DNA of 61,505 nt from Burkholderiales bacterium (GCA_029977705.1 JAPOKJ010000018.1:1-61505); one strand, 5' to 3'; positions 35,819 to 44,923 are shown, counted from the stretch's first letter. Program-made: numbers and translations. The notes: a model not told the origin generated them from the letters alone.

Positions 35819-36583
35819 ATGAGCATTCAGATTTCACTGGCCGGCAAGGTGGCGCTGGTCACCGGCGGCAGCCGGGGCATTGGCAAGGCCATCGCCCTGC
35901 AACTGGCGCAGGCCGGCGCCGACATCGCGGTCAACTACCGCAAGGACGAGGACGCCGCCCGTGAGACGGTGGCGCAGATCCAGGCGATGGGCCGGCGCGC
36001 CCAGGCCTATGCCGCAGCGGTGGACGATCGTGACGATGCCAAGAAGCTGGCCGACGAGGTGCTGCGCGATTTCGGCGCCGTGCACATCCTGATCAACAAC
36101 GCGGGCATTGCCAGTCGCGGCGCCTCGGTTGTGGATACCGACCCGGGCGAACCCGAGCGGCTGTTCAAGGTGCATGTGATGGGACCGTTTCACCTGAGCC
36201 AGTTCCTGATCCCGCAGATGCGCAAGCTGGGTCGCGGCGACATCGTGATGATCTCGAGCGTGGCCACGCGCCACTATGCGGCGCGCGGTGCGCCCTACTC
36301 GATCGCCAAGGCCGCAATGGATGCTCTGGCCTACACGCTGGCCAAGGAAGAGCGCAGCAATGGCATCCGCACCCACGTGGTCAGCCCCACGCTGACCGAA
36401 ACCGACATGGGCAAGCGCCTGGCCAAGGCACGCGGCAGCGCCGACATCCGCACGCTCGATGCCACCTCGCCGTTCGGCCGCGTCAGTCAGCCCGAGGATG
36501 TGGCGGCCACCGTGCTGTTCCTGGTGTCTGACCTGAATGCGTATGTGAACGGGCAGAACATTGCGGTCAATGTCGGGGGCTGA
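35819..36583 (+). CDS. short-chain dehydrogenase/reductase (SDR)
   Basis: A classical SDR of 254 residues, an NAD(P)-dependent oxidoreductase. It has the TGGSRGIG cofactor motif (15-22), INNAGIA, and the catalytic Ser in MISSVATRHY with YSIAK (Tyr and Lys). The C-terminal stretch FGRVSQPEDVAATVLFLVSD is typical of FabG-like members. CGAGGAG precedes ATG 35819. It is the last gene of the run that starts with the BMP receptor. Confidence 0.92.
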   Translation: MSIQISLAGKVALVTGGSRGIGKAIALQLAQAGADIAVNYRKDEDAARETVAQIQAMGRRAQAYAAAVDDRDDAKKLADEVLRDFGAVHILINNAGIASRGASVVDTDPGEPERLFKVHVMGPFHLSQFLIPQMRKLGRGDIVMISSVATRHYAARGAPYSIAKAAMDALAYTLAKEERSNGIRTHVVSPTLTETDMGKRLAKARGSADIRTLDATSPFGRVSQPEDVAATVLFLVSDLNAYVNGQNIAVNVGG

Positions 36584-36671
36584 GCACCGGGGCTCGGGGG
36601 AAAGGTTCGTCATGCTCGCGGCCGCACCCGCACCAAGGATCCATAACCGTCGTTTGGGAGCCAAACCACCG

Positions 36672-37547
36672 ATGCGCGCTCGCTCTCTCGTCCAATGCCT
36701 GCGGCGTCTGTGCGCCCTGTGGGCATGTCTGTCCATGTCCGGCCTGCACGCGGGCGCATCGGCCCAGAGCCCTGCCTCGATTGCCCGCGAGGACGGCCGC
36801 TCCGTGGCCCTGACCAGCTACGCACCGGTGACGCAGGCCTGTCGCGGGATTGCGATGATCTCCCATGGCGCCGGCGGCTCTGAAAGAGGCTATGCCTACC
36901 TGGGCGAAGCCATGGCGGCGAAAGGTTACCTGGCCGTGGTCATGCGCCACCAGGAGAGTGACCTGCCGGCCCTGCGCGAGCGCATGAGAGGCGTGGGCGT
37001 GCGCGAGGCCCTGGCCGCCCTGATCACCGATCCGAAGGCCTACAGCGGCCGCTTCATGGATCTGGCCGCCGCGCGCCAGTGGGCCCAGTCGCGCTGCGCC
37101 GGCAACGAGGCATTGCTGCTTGGGCACTCGATGGGCGCCGCCACAGTGATGATGGAGGCTGGTGCCCGCAACCTGCCCGGTGTTCAGGGACGCAACGGCT
37201 TCAAGGCCTACATTGCCCTTTCTCCCCAGGGTTCCGGCATCATCTTTCCCAGGCATGCCTGGACCGGCATACAGCAGCCGGTGCTCCTGATCACGGGCAC
37301 CCGCGATGATGAGTTGGGCGGGGGCAACTGGGAAACGCGCATCGAGGCCTTCAGGGACATGCCGCCGGGCTGCAAATGGCTGGCGGTGATCGCGGACGCC
37401 AACCACATGCAACTGGCGGGCATCGGCATGCCGGCCGACATGCAGGCGCGGACCGTGCAGGTGATTGGCGCCTTTGTCGACGGCCTGGCCCGCGGCGATT
37501 GCACGGCGCCCCCGAAAGCGTCGGGCGTTGACCTTCAGTCCAGGTGA
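36672..37547 (+). CDS. exported alpha/beta hydrolase, dienelactone hydrolase-like
   Basis: A 291-residue protein with a signal peptide (LVQCLRRLCALWACLSMSGLHAGASAQ) and a hydrolase fold. It shows AMISHGAGGSERGYAYLGEAMAAKGY, elbow LLGHSMGAATVM, acid region ITGTRDDELGGG and histidine region ADANHMQLAG. The same plan occurs in the minus-strand hydrolase at 29486, so the two are probably distant paralogues. A small perfect inverted repeat GTTTGG-GAG-CCAAAC (36652-36666) sits just before the start and could occlude the ribosome site. Confidence 0.85.
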   Translation: MRARSLVQCLRRLCALWACLSMSGLHAGASAQSPASIAREDGRSVALTSYAPVTQACRGIAMISHGAGGSERGYAYLGEAMAAKGYLAVVMRHQESDLPALRERMRGVGVREALAALITDPKAYSGRFMDLAAARQWAQSRCAGNEALLLGHSMGAATVMMEAGARNLPGVQGRNGFKAYIALSPQGSGIIFPRHAWTGIQQPVLLITGTRDDELGGGNWETRIEAFRDMPPGCKWLAVIADANHMQLAGIGMPADMQARTVQVIGAFVDGLARGDCTAPPKASGVDLQSR

Positions 37548-37694
37548 TCCAGGACCGCGCCAGGCCATGCGCAGCGGGCGCGAGAGGTTTTTCGGACCTT
37601 CCTCAAGCCCTGGCGCAGGCATTGTGGCTATGCTTGCGGCACCCGGCGCGTTTGTCGACCCGCCAACGTGATTGAACGCGCTCAGGAGACTCCG

Positions 37695-38687
37695 TTGCGG
37701 ACCACGCTCAAATTGCTTGCACTAGGCCTCGTCCTGTCTGCTTCTGCCCTTCATGTCGATGCCACGGCACAAAGCGGTGATGCAGCGGCCTGGCCCAACA
37801 AACCCGTCACGCTGGTCGTTCCCTACCCGCCGGGCGGCACCAGCGACGTGATCGGCCGCCAGCTGGCCCAGCGCCTGCGCGATGAACTCGGTACCAGCTT
37901 CGTGATCGAGAACAAGGCCGGCGCCGCGACCACCATTGGCGCCACGCTTGTGGCGCGCGCCCCCAAGGACGGCTACACCCTGCTGCTCTCGGCCGGGACC
38001 ACCTTCACGGTCGTGCCCCACCTGAGCAAGAATCTGGCCTATACCCTGGAGGACTTCGAACCGGTGGCCGCGGTGGCCACCGTGCCCTTTGCCTTCGTGG
38101 TCAAGAAGGACTTTCCAGCCAGGACGCTGCGCGAGTATGTGGCCTATGCCAAGGCCAATCCGGGCAAGGTGGTCAATGGCACCAATGGCCAGGGCAGCCT
38201 GGTGCACCTGCTGGGCGAATTGATCGCCAGCACCCTGGATGTGAAACTGACGCAGGTGCATTACAAGGGAGCTGCGCCAGCGACGGTGGACATGATCGGC
38301 GGGGTGATCGATTCCAACGTCGAGGCGCTGACCTCCGCTGTGCCCAACATCCAGGCGGGGCAATACCGTGCACTGGCCGTGCTGAGTCCCGAGCGCCTGC
38401 CCCTGCTGCCCCAGGTGCCCACCTTCCGCGAGCTGGGCTATCCCGCCGTGGTCGGAGAGACCTGGTATGCGGTGTTTGCCCCGGCCGGCACCCCCAAGCC
38501 GGTCATTGCGAAGCTAGGTGCAGCCCTGAAGAAGATCACGACCTCGGCCTCCTTTGGCGACGCCATGGGGAAGATTGGCAACGAGGCCAAATCCAGTGCC
38601 AACCCGGCCGAACTGCTGGCCATCACGCAGCAGCAAAGCCGCCTGTGGGCCGACATGGTCAAGCGGCTGGATATCAAGCCGGAATAG
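37695..38687 (+). CDS. Bug-family TTT periplasmic receptor
   Basis: A 330-residue Bug receptor. AGGAG at 37684-37688 fits TTG 37695, which puts the signal peptide (LKLLALGLVLSASALHVDATAQ) directly at the N-terminus; GTG 37668 is in frame but lacks a site. Family stretches are WPNKPVTLVVPYPPGGTSDVIGRQLA, VIENKAGAATTIGA, GTNGQGSLVHLLGELI, APAGTPKPVIAKLG and the common ending DIKPE. It is a single gene between a hydrolase and pilU, with no permease nearby. Confidence 0.94.
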   Translation: MRTTLKLLALGLVLSASALHVDATAQSGDAAAWPNKPVTLVVPYPPGGTSDVIGRQLAQRLRDELGTSFVIENKAGAATTIGATLVARAPKDGYTLLLSAGTTFTVVPHLSKNLAYTLEDFEPVAAVATVPFAFVVKKDFPARTLREYVAYAKANPGKVVNGTNGQGSLVHLLGELIASTLDVKLTQVHYKGAAPATVDMIGGVIDSNVEALTSAVPNIQAGQYRALAVLSPERLPLLPQVPTFRELGYPAVVGETWYAVFAPAGTPKPVIAKLGAALKKITTSASFGDAMGKIGNEAKSSANPAELLAITQQQSRLWADMVKRLDIKPE

Positions 38688-38855
38688 GCCCGACGATGGC
38701 AGCTTGTGCGGCGCCGCGCGCAAGCGACCTGCAGGCGTTCAGGATTTCTGACAACAGGCCTACGCTGATCCGGCATGGATAACCGCTGATCGGACATCCG
38801 CGCCGGGCAGGCGCGGGCTCGCGGACACTCGCCAGATCCCTGATTTTTGGCGGCT

Positions 38856-40112
38856 ATGAGCTCCGACCCTTCCCTGTCCTATGTCCATGCGCTGTTGAAG
38901 GCGATGCTGGAGGCCAAGGCCTCAGACCTGTTCCTGTCGGCAGACTTTCCCCCGGCCATGAAGGTCGACGGCAAGATGACCAAGATTGGTGAGGCCCGCT
39001 TGACCGGCGAGCACACGAAGGCCTTTGCTCACGCCATCATGAACGAGAAGCAGCGCAAGGCCTTCGAGCAGGACAAGGAATGCAACTTCGCGATCTGGCC
39101 GAAGCAGATCGGCCGGTTTCGCGTCAACGTCTTCGTGCAGCAGGAATCGGTGGGCATGGTCATCCGTACCATCACCACCCGGATTCCCAACTTCGACGAG
39201 TTGGAGCTGCCCCTGCAACTGAAGGACCTGATGCTGGCCAAGCGGGGCCTTATCATCCTGGTCGGCGGCACCGGGTCAGGCAAATCCACCACCCTTGCCG
39301 CCCTGATAGATTACCGCAACGAGCACAGTCACGGTCACATCATCACCATCGAAGACCCGGTGGAGTATGTGCATCCGAGCAAGAATTGCCTGGTCACGCA
39401 CCGCGAAGTTGGCCGCGATACCAATGATTGGAGCGCCGCTCTCAAGAACACCCTGCGTCAGGCACCGGATGTCATCCTGATCGGAGAGATCCGGGATCGT
39501 GAAACCATGGAGTTCGCCCTGTCCTTTGCAGAAACCGGGCACCTGTGCATGGCCACCCTGCATGCCAACAGCGCCAACCAGGCGCTTGACCGCATCGTCA
39601 ACTTCTTTCCTGAGGAGCGCCATGCGCAACTGCACATGGACCTGTCGCTGAACCTGCGCGGTTTCGTCTCTCAGCGGCTCGTTCCCAAGATCGGCGGTGG
39701 GCGCTGCGCGGCAGTGGAGATCCTGCTCAACTCGCCCCTGGTGGCCGACCTCATTCTCAAGGGCGAAACGGGCATGGTGAAGGAGGCGATGGCCAAGTCG
39801 GTGGAGCTGGGCATGCAGACCTTCGATCAGGCCTTGTTCGACCTGGCAGAAGAGGGCAAGATCACTCGCGAAGACGCCTTGCGCAATGCCGACTCCCTCA
39901 ACGAATTGCGGCTGCGCTTCAAGCTGCACGGCAAGTCGGAAAAGGCGGGGCTTTCGATGGGTGGCGCGATTGCCCTGAGTCTTCAGGAAGAGGAAAAGCC
40001 CGAGGAAGAAGACGAGCTGGAGGCCTTGATCAAGGCCAAGGCCAGAGAGAAGGCGGAAGCCAAGGCCAAGGCCGAGGCCAAGGCGAAAGCCGAGGCCAAG
40101 GCATCGGTCTGA
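38856..40112 (+). CDS. pilU: PilU-type twitching motility ATPase
   Basis: A 418-residue hexameric ATPase that assists type IV pilus retraction. Visible motifs are Walker A GGTGSGKST (137-145), the Asp box ITIEDPVEY, Walker B VILIGEIRD (206-214) and the His box ETGHLCMATLHA. The reads RNEHSHGHIITIEDPVEYVH and NSPLVADLILKGE fit PilU better than PilT. The last ~40 residues are an unusual charged tail: an acidic block EEEEKPEEEDELEA-like then repeats of KAEAKA. ATG 38856 is preferred over TTG 38847. No other pilus gene is in the window. Confidence 0.9.
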   Translation: MSSDPSLSYVHALLKAMLEAKASDLFLSADFPPAMKVDGKMTKIGEARLTGEHTKAFAHAIMNEKQRKAFEQDKECNFAIWPKQIGRFRVNVFVQQESVGMVIRTITTRIPNFDELELPLQLKDLMLAKRGLIILVGGTGSGKSTTLAALIDYRNEHSHGHIITIEDPVEYVHPSKNCLVTHREVGRDTNDWSAALKNTLRQAPDVILIGEIRDRETMEFALSFAETGHLCMATLHANSANQALDRIVNFFPEERHAQLHMDLSLNLRGFVSQRLVPKIGGGRCAAVEILLNSPLVADLILKGETGMVKEAMAKSVELGMQTFDQALFDLAEEGKITREDALRNADSLNELRLRFKLHGKSEKAGLSMGGAIALSLQEEEKPEEEDELEALIKAKAREKAEAKAKAEAKAKAEAKASV

Positions 40113-40183
40113 GCGACTGCGCGCGCCTCGGAACCGTCAGGCGCACTCATCACCCATCCGGGCACCAGCGAGGCGATGCTTCC

Positions 40184-41254
40184 TCAGGCAGGTGCCATGA
40201 CCGGCACGCCCTCATCGACAAGATGGTCGGGCTGCAGCGCCGCCCAGGCCTGATGGGGTTCCAGCAAATCTTTCAGGCGCTGCCGATCTGTGCCTTCGAA
40301 AGCGGCCACGGCTCGTCGCAGCCAGGTCAGGCAGTTGCGCTTGTAAGCAGAGGCGTGACTGCTCCAGGCCTGACCGGCAATCATCATCTCGAGCTGACGC
40401 TCTCCCCGAATGACCGCCTGGGCATTGCCCACCAGATAAGGCAGGTACACCGTCCCCACCACATCCAGCAGGCGGCTCAACGCGGCATCGGGCTGCCCGG
40501 GCTGCAGCGGTGCCATCCAGTCGCCATCGATCCCAGAGGCGTCGTCGAGCATTTGCACCCACTGGAAACACCTTGGCGCCTGGCCGCGCATCATCGCGGC
40601 CGCCGAGGGGTCAATGGCACACTGGCTCAACTGCCCGAACAAGCCGAAGTCGGCCAATGAAGGGCGACTGCCAAAGAGGAAAAGCCGTTCGGAAAGCATG
40701 GCCTCAATCACCGCCATGACCTGTTCGTAGACCATGAGCCGCAAAGCATGGGTACTGGCATGGTCGGCCTGCACCATGCGTGCACGCTGGGCACGCTGGC
40801 GTTCGAGAAATTGCTGCACCAGGCCCTCGAACTGGCCGGAGGGACAGGGTGACACCCAGCCCGAAATCTGGCGGCGCGCGCAGAACAACTGGTCCTCACC
40901 GGGCCGCCAGCGAAGGTCAAACATGGCCTGCACCAGCAATTCATCAGCCATGTCCTCGATCAGATATGACAAGAAGGCCTGCACCGGATCCTCGGGCAGG
41001 ATGGAGCGCATCCCGGGAAAACGCGCTTCCAGATCAAAGGCAATCGGGGTCGAATCGGCCCGGTACACGCCCTCCGGGTACTGCAATACCGGCACCATCT
41101 TCTTGCCTGCTGCCGCCAGTTCTCCGGCTGTTCCGAGGTAGCCCCGCGGCACCAGCCAGATGTGCGGGATACGGCGGTAGCGCAGGATGGCGCGCAGCTT
41201 GAGGGAGTAAGGCGAGCCCGGCCCGCCAAGCAATCGGAAGTGGTCTTGAATCAT
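40184..41254 (-). CDS. glutathione S-transferase-like protein
   Basis: A 356-residue protein with an N-terminal thioredoxin-fold GST domain (FRLLGGPGSPYSLKLRAILRYRRIPHIWLVPRG, then MVPVLQYPEGVYRADSTPIAFDLE). The helical C-terminal region is much longer than a typical GST (~210 residues). Stretches such as LFLFGSRPSLADFGLFGQL fit the GST C-terminal fold. Its ATG overlaps the stop of the upstream gene (ATGA), so it is the fourth gene of the SoxC-cytochrome operon. Confidence 0.82.
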   Translation of the reverse strand: MIQDHFRLLGGPGSPYSLKLRAILRYRRIPHIWLVPRGYLGTAGELAAAGKKMVPVLQYPEGVYRADSTPIAFDLEARFPGMRSILPEDPVQAFLSYLIEDMADELLVQAMFDLRWRPGEDQLFCARRQISGWVSPCPSGQFEGLVQQFLERQRAQRARMVQADHASTHALRLMVYEQVMAVIEAMLSERLFLFGSRPSLADFGLFGQLSQCAIDPSAAAMMRGQAPRCFQWVQMLDDASGIDGDWMAPLQPGQPDAALSRLLDVVGTVYLPYLVGNAQAVIRGERQLEMMIAGQAWSSHASAYKRNCLTWLRRAVAAFEGTDRQRLKDLLEPHQAWAALQPDHLVDEGVPVMAPA

Positions 41255-42099
41255 GGGCTGCCTAAAGGCGCTCGGGGCGCCGGTCCTTCGTAGTCGTTGA
41301 TCACGCCACTGACCGGACAGCCGTCGAGCGTGCCCGCTACGATCGAGCCATCGCGCCAGCGCCCGCCCATTGGTATCCAGTACTGGTAGGTCCGTACAAG
41401 CGTGCCCTCCAGCGTCCCTTCAGTGGTTTCGATAAGCATCTGACGCAGGCCCGCCGGGGCATCCAGCCTCACTTCGCTGGCCTTCAGGGGAGCGCCCTGA
41501 CGCGTACCGAAGCCACGTCTCGCGGCACGGGTCAGCAATCCGACAAAACCGACCGTATCGCCTCGCAGCGACAGGTAGGTAAAGGGTGCAGAAAAGCGCG
41601 GCTGCGCCTGCAACTGGGTGTGCTGATGGCCCCAGCCAGCCAGCTCGGCCAGTTGGCCATCGATGCTCACTTCAGCAGCCACCCGTACCAGGCGTTCGTC
41701 GCGCCCGCGCAGGTTGGAGCCCTGCTGACCCTCGGTCTGCCATTGCAACGACACCACGAGGGGCATGTGCCCGTCATTGAACACGCAGCGATCAGTCTGC
41801 CTGGCCAGCACCCGCGCCTTCAATTGCCCGCGTGCCAGATCCAGATGCACCTGTTGATGCGCATCGCCCGTCAGGGATGAGGACAGGGGTGGGCAGGGAT
41901 GGGCACTCATGTGCGCGTAGAGGCGTCCGTCGAGAAAGGCGTGCACCCACAACTCGGCGCGATCCGCGGCCGGGTCATGCGAGACACGCACGATCAGCGC
42001 GCGCTGGCCATCCGGCGAGACGACATCCACATAGGCTGACCAGGTCTGCGAGGCGTCCGGCATCGGGCTGGCCGGCGGGACAGGCTGATCCAAGGTCAT
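41251..42099 (-). CDS. unrecognised protein, possible CrtC/AttH-like lipocalin fold
   Basis: I do not recognise this 282-residue protein securely. The opening WSAYVDVVSPDGQRALIVRV resembles the start of the carotenoid hydratase/AttH (CrtC-like) barrel family. The rest is beta-rich, with several tryptophan/tyrosine-containing strands (WVHAFLDGRLYAHMSAH, FSAPFTYLSLRGDTVGFVG) and no signal peptide or membrane helix. ATG 42099 has GAGG eight bases upstream; GTG 42105 is an alternative. It lies 10 bases after the cytochrome gene and overlaps the GST gene, so it is translated with them. Confidence 0.75.
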   Translation of the reverse strand: MTLDQPVPPASPMPDASQTWSAYVDVVSPDGQRALIVRVSHDPAADRAELWVHAFLDGRLYAHMSAHPCPPLSSSLTGDAHQQVHLDLARGQLKARVLARQTDRCVFNDGHMPLVVSLQWQTEGQQGSNLRGRDERLVRVAAEVSIDGQLAELAGWGHQHTQLQAQPRFSAPFTYLSLRGDTVGFVGLLTRAARRGFGTRQGAPLKASEVRLDAPAGLRQMLIETTEGTLEGTLVRTYQYWIPMGGRWRDGSIVAGTLDGCPVSGVINDYEGPAPRAPLGSP

Positions 42100-42109
42100 T
42101 GCCACCGCC

Positions 42110-42679
42110 TCAGTCGATCACCTGCCGGAAGCCCTCGCGATTGGGCATCTTCACCCTGGGCAAGGTCGTGGCGTTCATTTCGTCACCCGGACCGACGATG
42201 CCATTCAGATGGAGCACATAGGCCGTCACCGCGTAGACCTCATCGGTCTTGAGGGACTGCGGGGCCTGATGGGGCATCGCCCGGCGGATATAGTCGAAGA
42301 CCGTCGTGGCATAGGGCCAGAAACTGCCCACCGACTTGAGTGGCCTGGCAGTGGCCAGAGAGCCGGCCCCCACGGCCAGGCCAACTGCAGGCCGACCTTC
42401 ACCCTTGGCCCCATGGCAGGCCGCGCATTGCTCCGCGTAGAGCCTTGCACCGGTCTGCGCATCGCCTTTGCCGGCAGGCAGGCCCGCCCCATCGGCACGC
42501 ACATCGATATCCCAGCCGGCGAGTTCGCGGGCACCCAGGGGCTGACCCAGGCCAAGACGACCCTGGGCCTGGGCGGGCGTCGCAAGTCCCAGAAGGCTTG
42601 CAGCGGCCAGGACGCCGGCAACCCGACGCGCCCATCCAGCCTGGCCAGCCCTTCCTGGAGAGGTATCAGGCGCGTACAT
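42110..42679 (-). CDS. exported c-type cytochrome, probable SoxC partner (SoxD/SorB-like)
   Basis: A 189-residue periplasmic cytochrome. A signal peptide (RRVAGVLAAASLLGLATPAQAQ) precedes one haem-binding CAACH (85-89). Downstream methionines in RAMPHQAPQSLKTDEVYAVTAYVLHLNG are typical of the sixth-ligand region. ATG 42679 lies inside the end of the SoxC-like gene (14-base overlap), so the two are tightly coupled. By analogy with SoxCD and SorAB it would accept electrons from the molybdenum subunit. Confidence 0.9.
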   Translation of the reverse strand: MYAPDTSPGRAGQAGWARRVAGVLAAASLLGLATPAQAQGRLGLGQPLGARELAGWDIDVRADGAGLPAGKGDAQTGARLYAEQCAACHGAKGEGRPAVGLAVGAGSLATARPLKSVGSFWPYATTVFDYIRRAMPHQAPQSLKTDEVYAVTAYVLHLNGIVGPGDEMNATTLPRVKMPNREGFRQVID

Positions 42680-43958
42680 TGTGGACACTCCCGTCAGCAT
42701 CGATCTTCCAGTACTGGATCGCATTGTTGTGATAGAGCGAGGCTGCGCCACGCGCCTTGAGCACCTCTGCCATGCTTGGCTGCAGGTTGCCTTTCTCGTC
42801 GATGGTGCGGCTGGCGATCAGGGCCGGGGCCCCCTGCCATTGCCAGGGCAGCCGGAAGCGGGTCAGGGCCTTGGACAGGACCGGCTCCTGCAACTGCGCG
42901 TTCTGCCAGGTGCGTCCGCCGTCGACCGTGACCTCGACCCTCGAGACCCGTCCGCGGCCCGACCAGGCCAGGCCGGAGATCTCGTAAAAGCCCTGGCGCC
43001 TGAGTTGCTGGCCGCCAGAGGGAAAGGTGATCACCGACTTGGCTTCCATGTGGAAGGTGAACTGCAATGCAGAGCCATCGGGCATCAGGTCGGTGTAGGC
43101 GCTGGTTTCCTCGCGGGTGTGCCAGGGCTCGGTGCCCACCTTGAGGCGGCGCAGCCACTTGATGCTCATGTTGCCTTCAAAGCCCGGCAGGAAAAGACGC
43201 AGCGGGTAGCCTTGCTCGGGACGCAGCGCCTCACCATTCTGGCCATAGACCAGGATGGCATCGTCGAGGGCCTTCGTCATGGGAATGCTGCGCGTCATGG
43301 CGGCGCCGTCGGCCCCTTCGGCCAGCAACCACTTGCCCTCGGGCTTGATGCCGGCCTCCTGCAGCACAGTGGACAACAGCACACCGGTCCATTCGCAGCA
43401 CGACACCAGTCCGTGGATTTCCTGCGCCGTCTTTCCGGTGGGCCGCACCAGTTCAGCCGCGCTGTTGCCCGAGCATTCGAGAAAATGGATGCGCGACACC
43501 GAAGGAAAGCGCACCAGGTCTTCCATGCTGAACATCAGCGGCCGCTCGACCAGGCCATGCACCATCAGGCGATGGGCATCGGGCGGAATGTCGGGCACGC
43601 CGGCATGATGACGCTCGAACATCAGGCCATTGGGCGTGATGATGCCGTGCAGGTGTTGCAGGGGCGTACGGGAGCCCGTCGGAAAAGTGGGGACCGGGTT
43701 GGGCAGCACCCGCACCACCCTGGCTTCGTGACGCGAAGGCAGTCCATAGGGCGGTGTGATGAAGCCGCCGCCCTGGGTACGGGTCCAGGGCGGGATGTTG
43801 GGAGGCAGCAGGGCCGGATCGGTCGCTGCCGGTCCCGTGCCCTGGGCCGAAGCCTGGCCCGGGGACAGCGAAGCCGCCAAGGCACCGACACCTGCCGCAG
43901 AGGAGCGCCGGAGGAACTGGCGCCTGGGTGAGGCAGGCGCTGCTGGATCGGTTTTCAT
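42666..43958 (-). CDS. soxC: SoxC-like molybdopterin sulfite dehydrogenase subunit
   Basis: A 430-residue member of the sulfite oxidase family. It has a twin-arginine signal (PRRQFLRRSSAAGVGALAASL), as expected for a folded, molybdopterin-containing periplasmic enzyme. The putative molybdenum-ligand cysteine is Cys162 in RIHFLECSGNS. The C-terminal dimerisation domain (ISGLAWSGRGRVSRVEVTVDGGRTWQ) is present, and the length fits SoxC. No soxXYZAB genes are nearby, so it may be a stand-alone sulfite dehydrogenase or act on another substrate. It is the first gene of a four-gene operon. Confidence 0.9.
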   Translation of the reverse strand: MKTDPAAPASPRRQFLRRSSAAGVGALAASLSPGQASAQGTGPAATDPALLPPNIPPWTRTQGGGFITPPYGLPSRHEARVVRVLPNPVPTFPTGSRTPLQHLHGIITPNGLMFERHHAGVPDIPPDAHRLMVHGLVERPLMFSMEDLVRFPSVSRIHFLECSGNSAAELVRPTGKTAQEIHGLVSCCEWTGVLLSTVLQEAGIKPEGKWLLAEGADGAAMTRSIPMTKALDDAILVYGQNGEALRPEQGYPLRLFLPGFEGNMSIKWLRRLKVGTEPWHTREETSAYTDLMPDGSALQFTFHMEAKSVITFPSGGQQLRRQGFYEISGLAWSGRGRVSRVEVTVDGGRTWQNAQLQEPVLSKALTRFRLPWQWQGAPALIASRTIDEKGNLQPSMAEVLKARGAASLYHNNAIQYWKIDADGSVHNVRA

Positions 43959-44005
43959 CGTTGCCGGGCTCCGATTGAGGCGGGCATGTCAGCCCGATCG
44001 TCCGT

Positions 44006-44845
44006 TCAATTGAACAGGTCAGGATCGGTCTTGCAGATTTCCTGCCACAGCGGCTGGAAATGAAGCCAACCGGTCTGGGCCGTGCCTGCATTCTCACGGG
44101 TGTAGACCGCCAGATCGTGCGGAATCTTCTTGGGGGTACCCGCCGCCATGGCCAGCAGTTGCGACTGGGCGCAGCGCTCGAAGCAGGCGAACCAGAAGAC
44201 CGCCTCGTCGACGGTGGCGCCGACGGTGAAATGCCCGTGGTTCTGGTGGATGGCGGCACGGTTCTTGCCAAAGGCGCGGGCAAAATCATGGCCGGCCTCG
44301 ACCTGGAGCACCACCGCGCCCCCATGATCGGCGATCACGGTGTTGTTCTCGTAGAAGGCGCAGGAATCCTGCGTGAGCGGATCCAGGGGGATGCCCAGGG
44401 CGCTGAAGGCCTTGCCATACACGGAATGGGCATGGGCTGCCGCCACGACATCGGGCCGGGCCGCATGGACCGCCGCATGCAGCACGTACGCCGCACGGTT
44501 GACCGCATACTTGCCGTAGACGACCTCGCCGTGGTGGTTGACAAGCAGCAGGTCGGACACCTTCATGTGCCGGAACGACACCGCCAGCGGATTGACCCAG
44601 AAATGGTCGGGGAACTCGGGATCGCGCACGGTGATGTGGCCCGCGACCCCTTCGCCAAAGCCGAAGCGGCCAAAGATGCGCAGCGCACCGGCCAGCTTCT
44701 GCTTGCGGCGCAGGCGCTCCTCGGCCAGGGTGGCCGCGGGTGCCATGGTGTCAAGGCTGTAGATGGGCACCTGCTTGGGGGTGAGGGGCACGCCGTCAAT
44801 CGAGGGAACGCGGGCGGCAGCGGGCAGGTCGGTGGGCATGTTCAT
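44006..44845 (-). CDS. class II aldolase/adducin-family protein
   Basis: A 279-residue zinc-dependent aldolase-fold protein. It has FGRFGFGEGVAGHITVRDPE, the metal-site AHAHSVYGKAFSALG (HxH) and QNHGHFTVGATVDEA. Family members cleave or decarboxylate sugar phosphates or related hydroxy acids. ATG 44845 is preceded by AGGAAG; the longer upstream frame is only the reverse of the divergent thioesterase gene. It is divergent from that gene with a 78-base gap. Confidence 0.9.
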   Translation of the reverse strand: MNMPTDLPAAARVPSIDGVPLTPKQVPIYSLDTMAPAATLAEERLRRKQKLAGALRIFGRFGFGEGVAGHITVRDPEFPDHFWVNPLAVSFRHMKVSDLLLVNHHGEVVYGKYAVNRAAYVLHAAVHAARPDVVAAAHAHSVYGKAFSALGIPLDPLTQDSCAFYENNTVIADHGGAVVLQVEAGHDFARAFGKNRAAIHQNHGHFTVGATVDEAVFWFACFERCAQSQLLAMAAGTPKKIPHDLAVYTRENAGTAQTGWLHFQPLWQEICKTDPDLFN

Positions 44846-44923
44846 GGCGGACACTTCCTGAGGTTGCAATGGATCAATCTTACAATCCGGGCAGATATTC
44901 CGACGCCGCGCGCACCATTGCCC

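Noticed and set aside
40030-40100. A tandem DNA repeat or CRISPR-like array at the end of pilU
   Set aside because: The repetition is explained by coding for lysine/alanine/glutamate repeats; there are no spacers.
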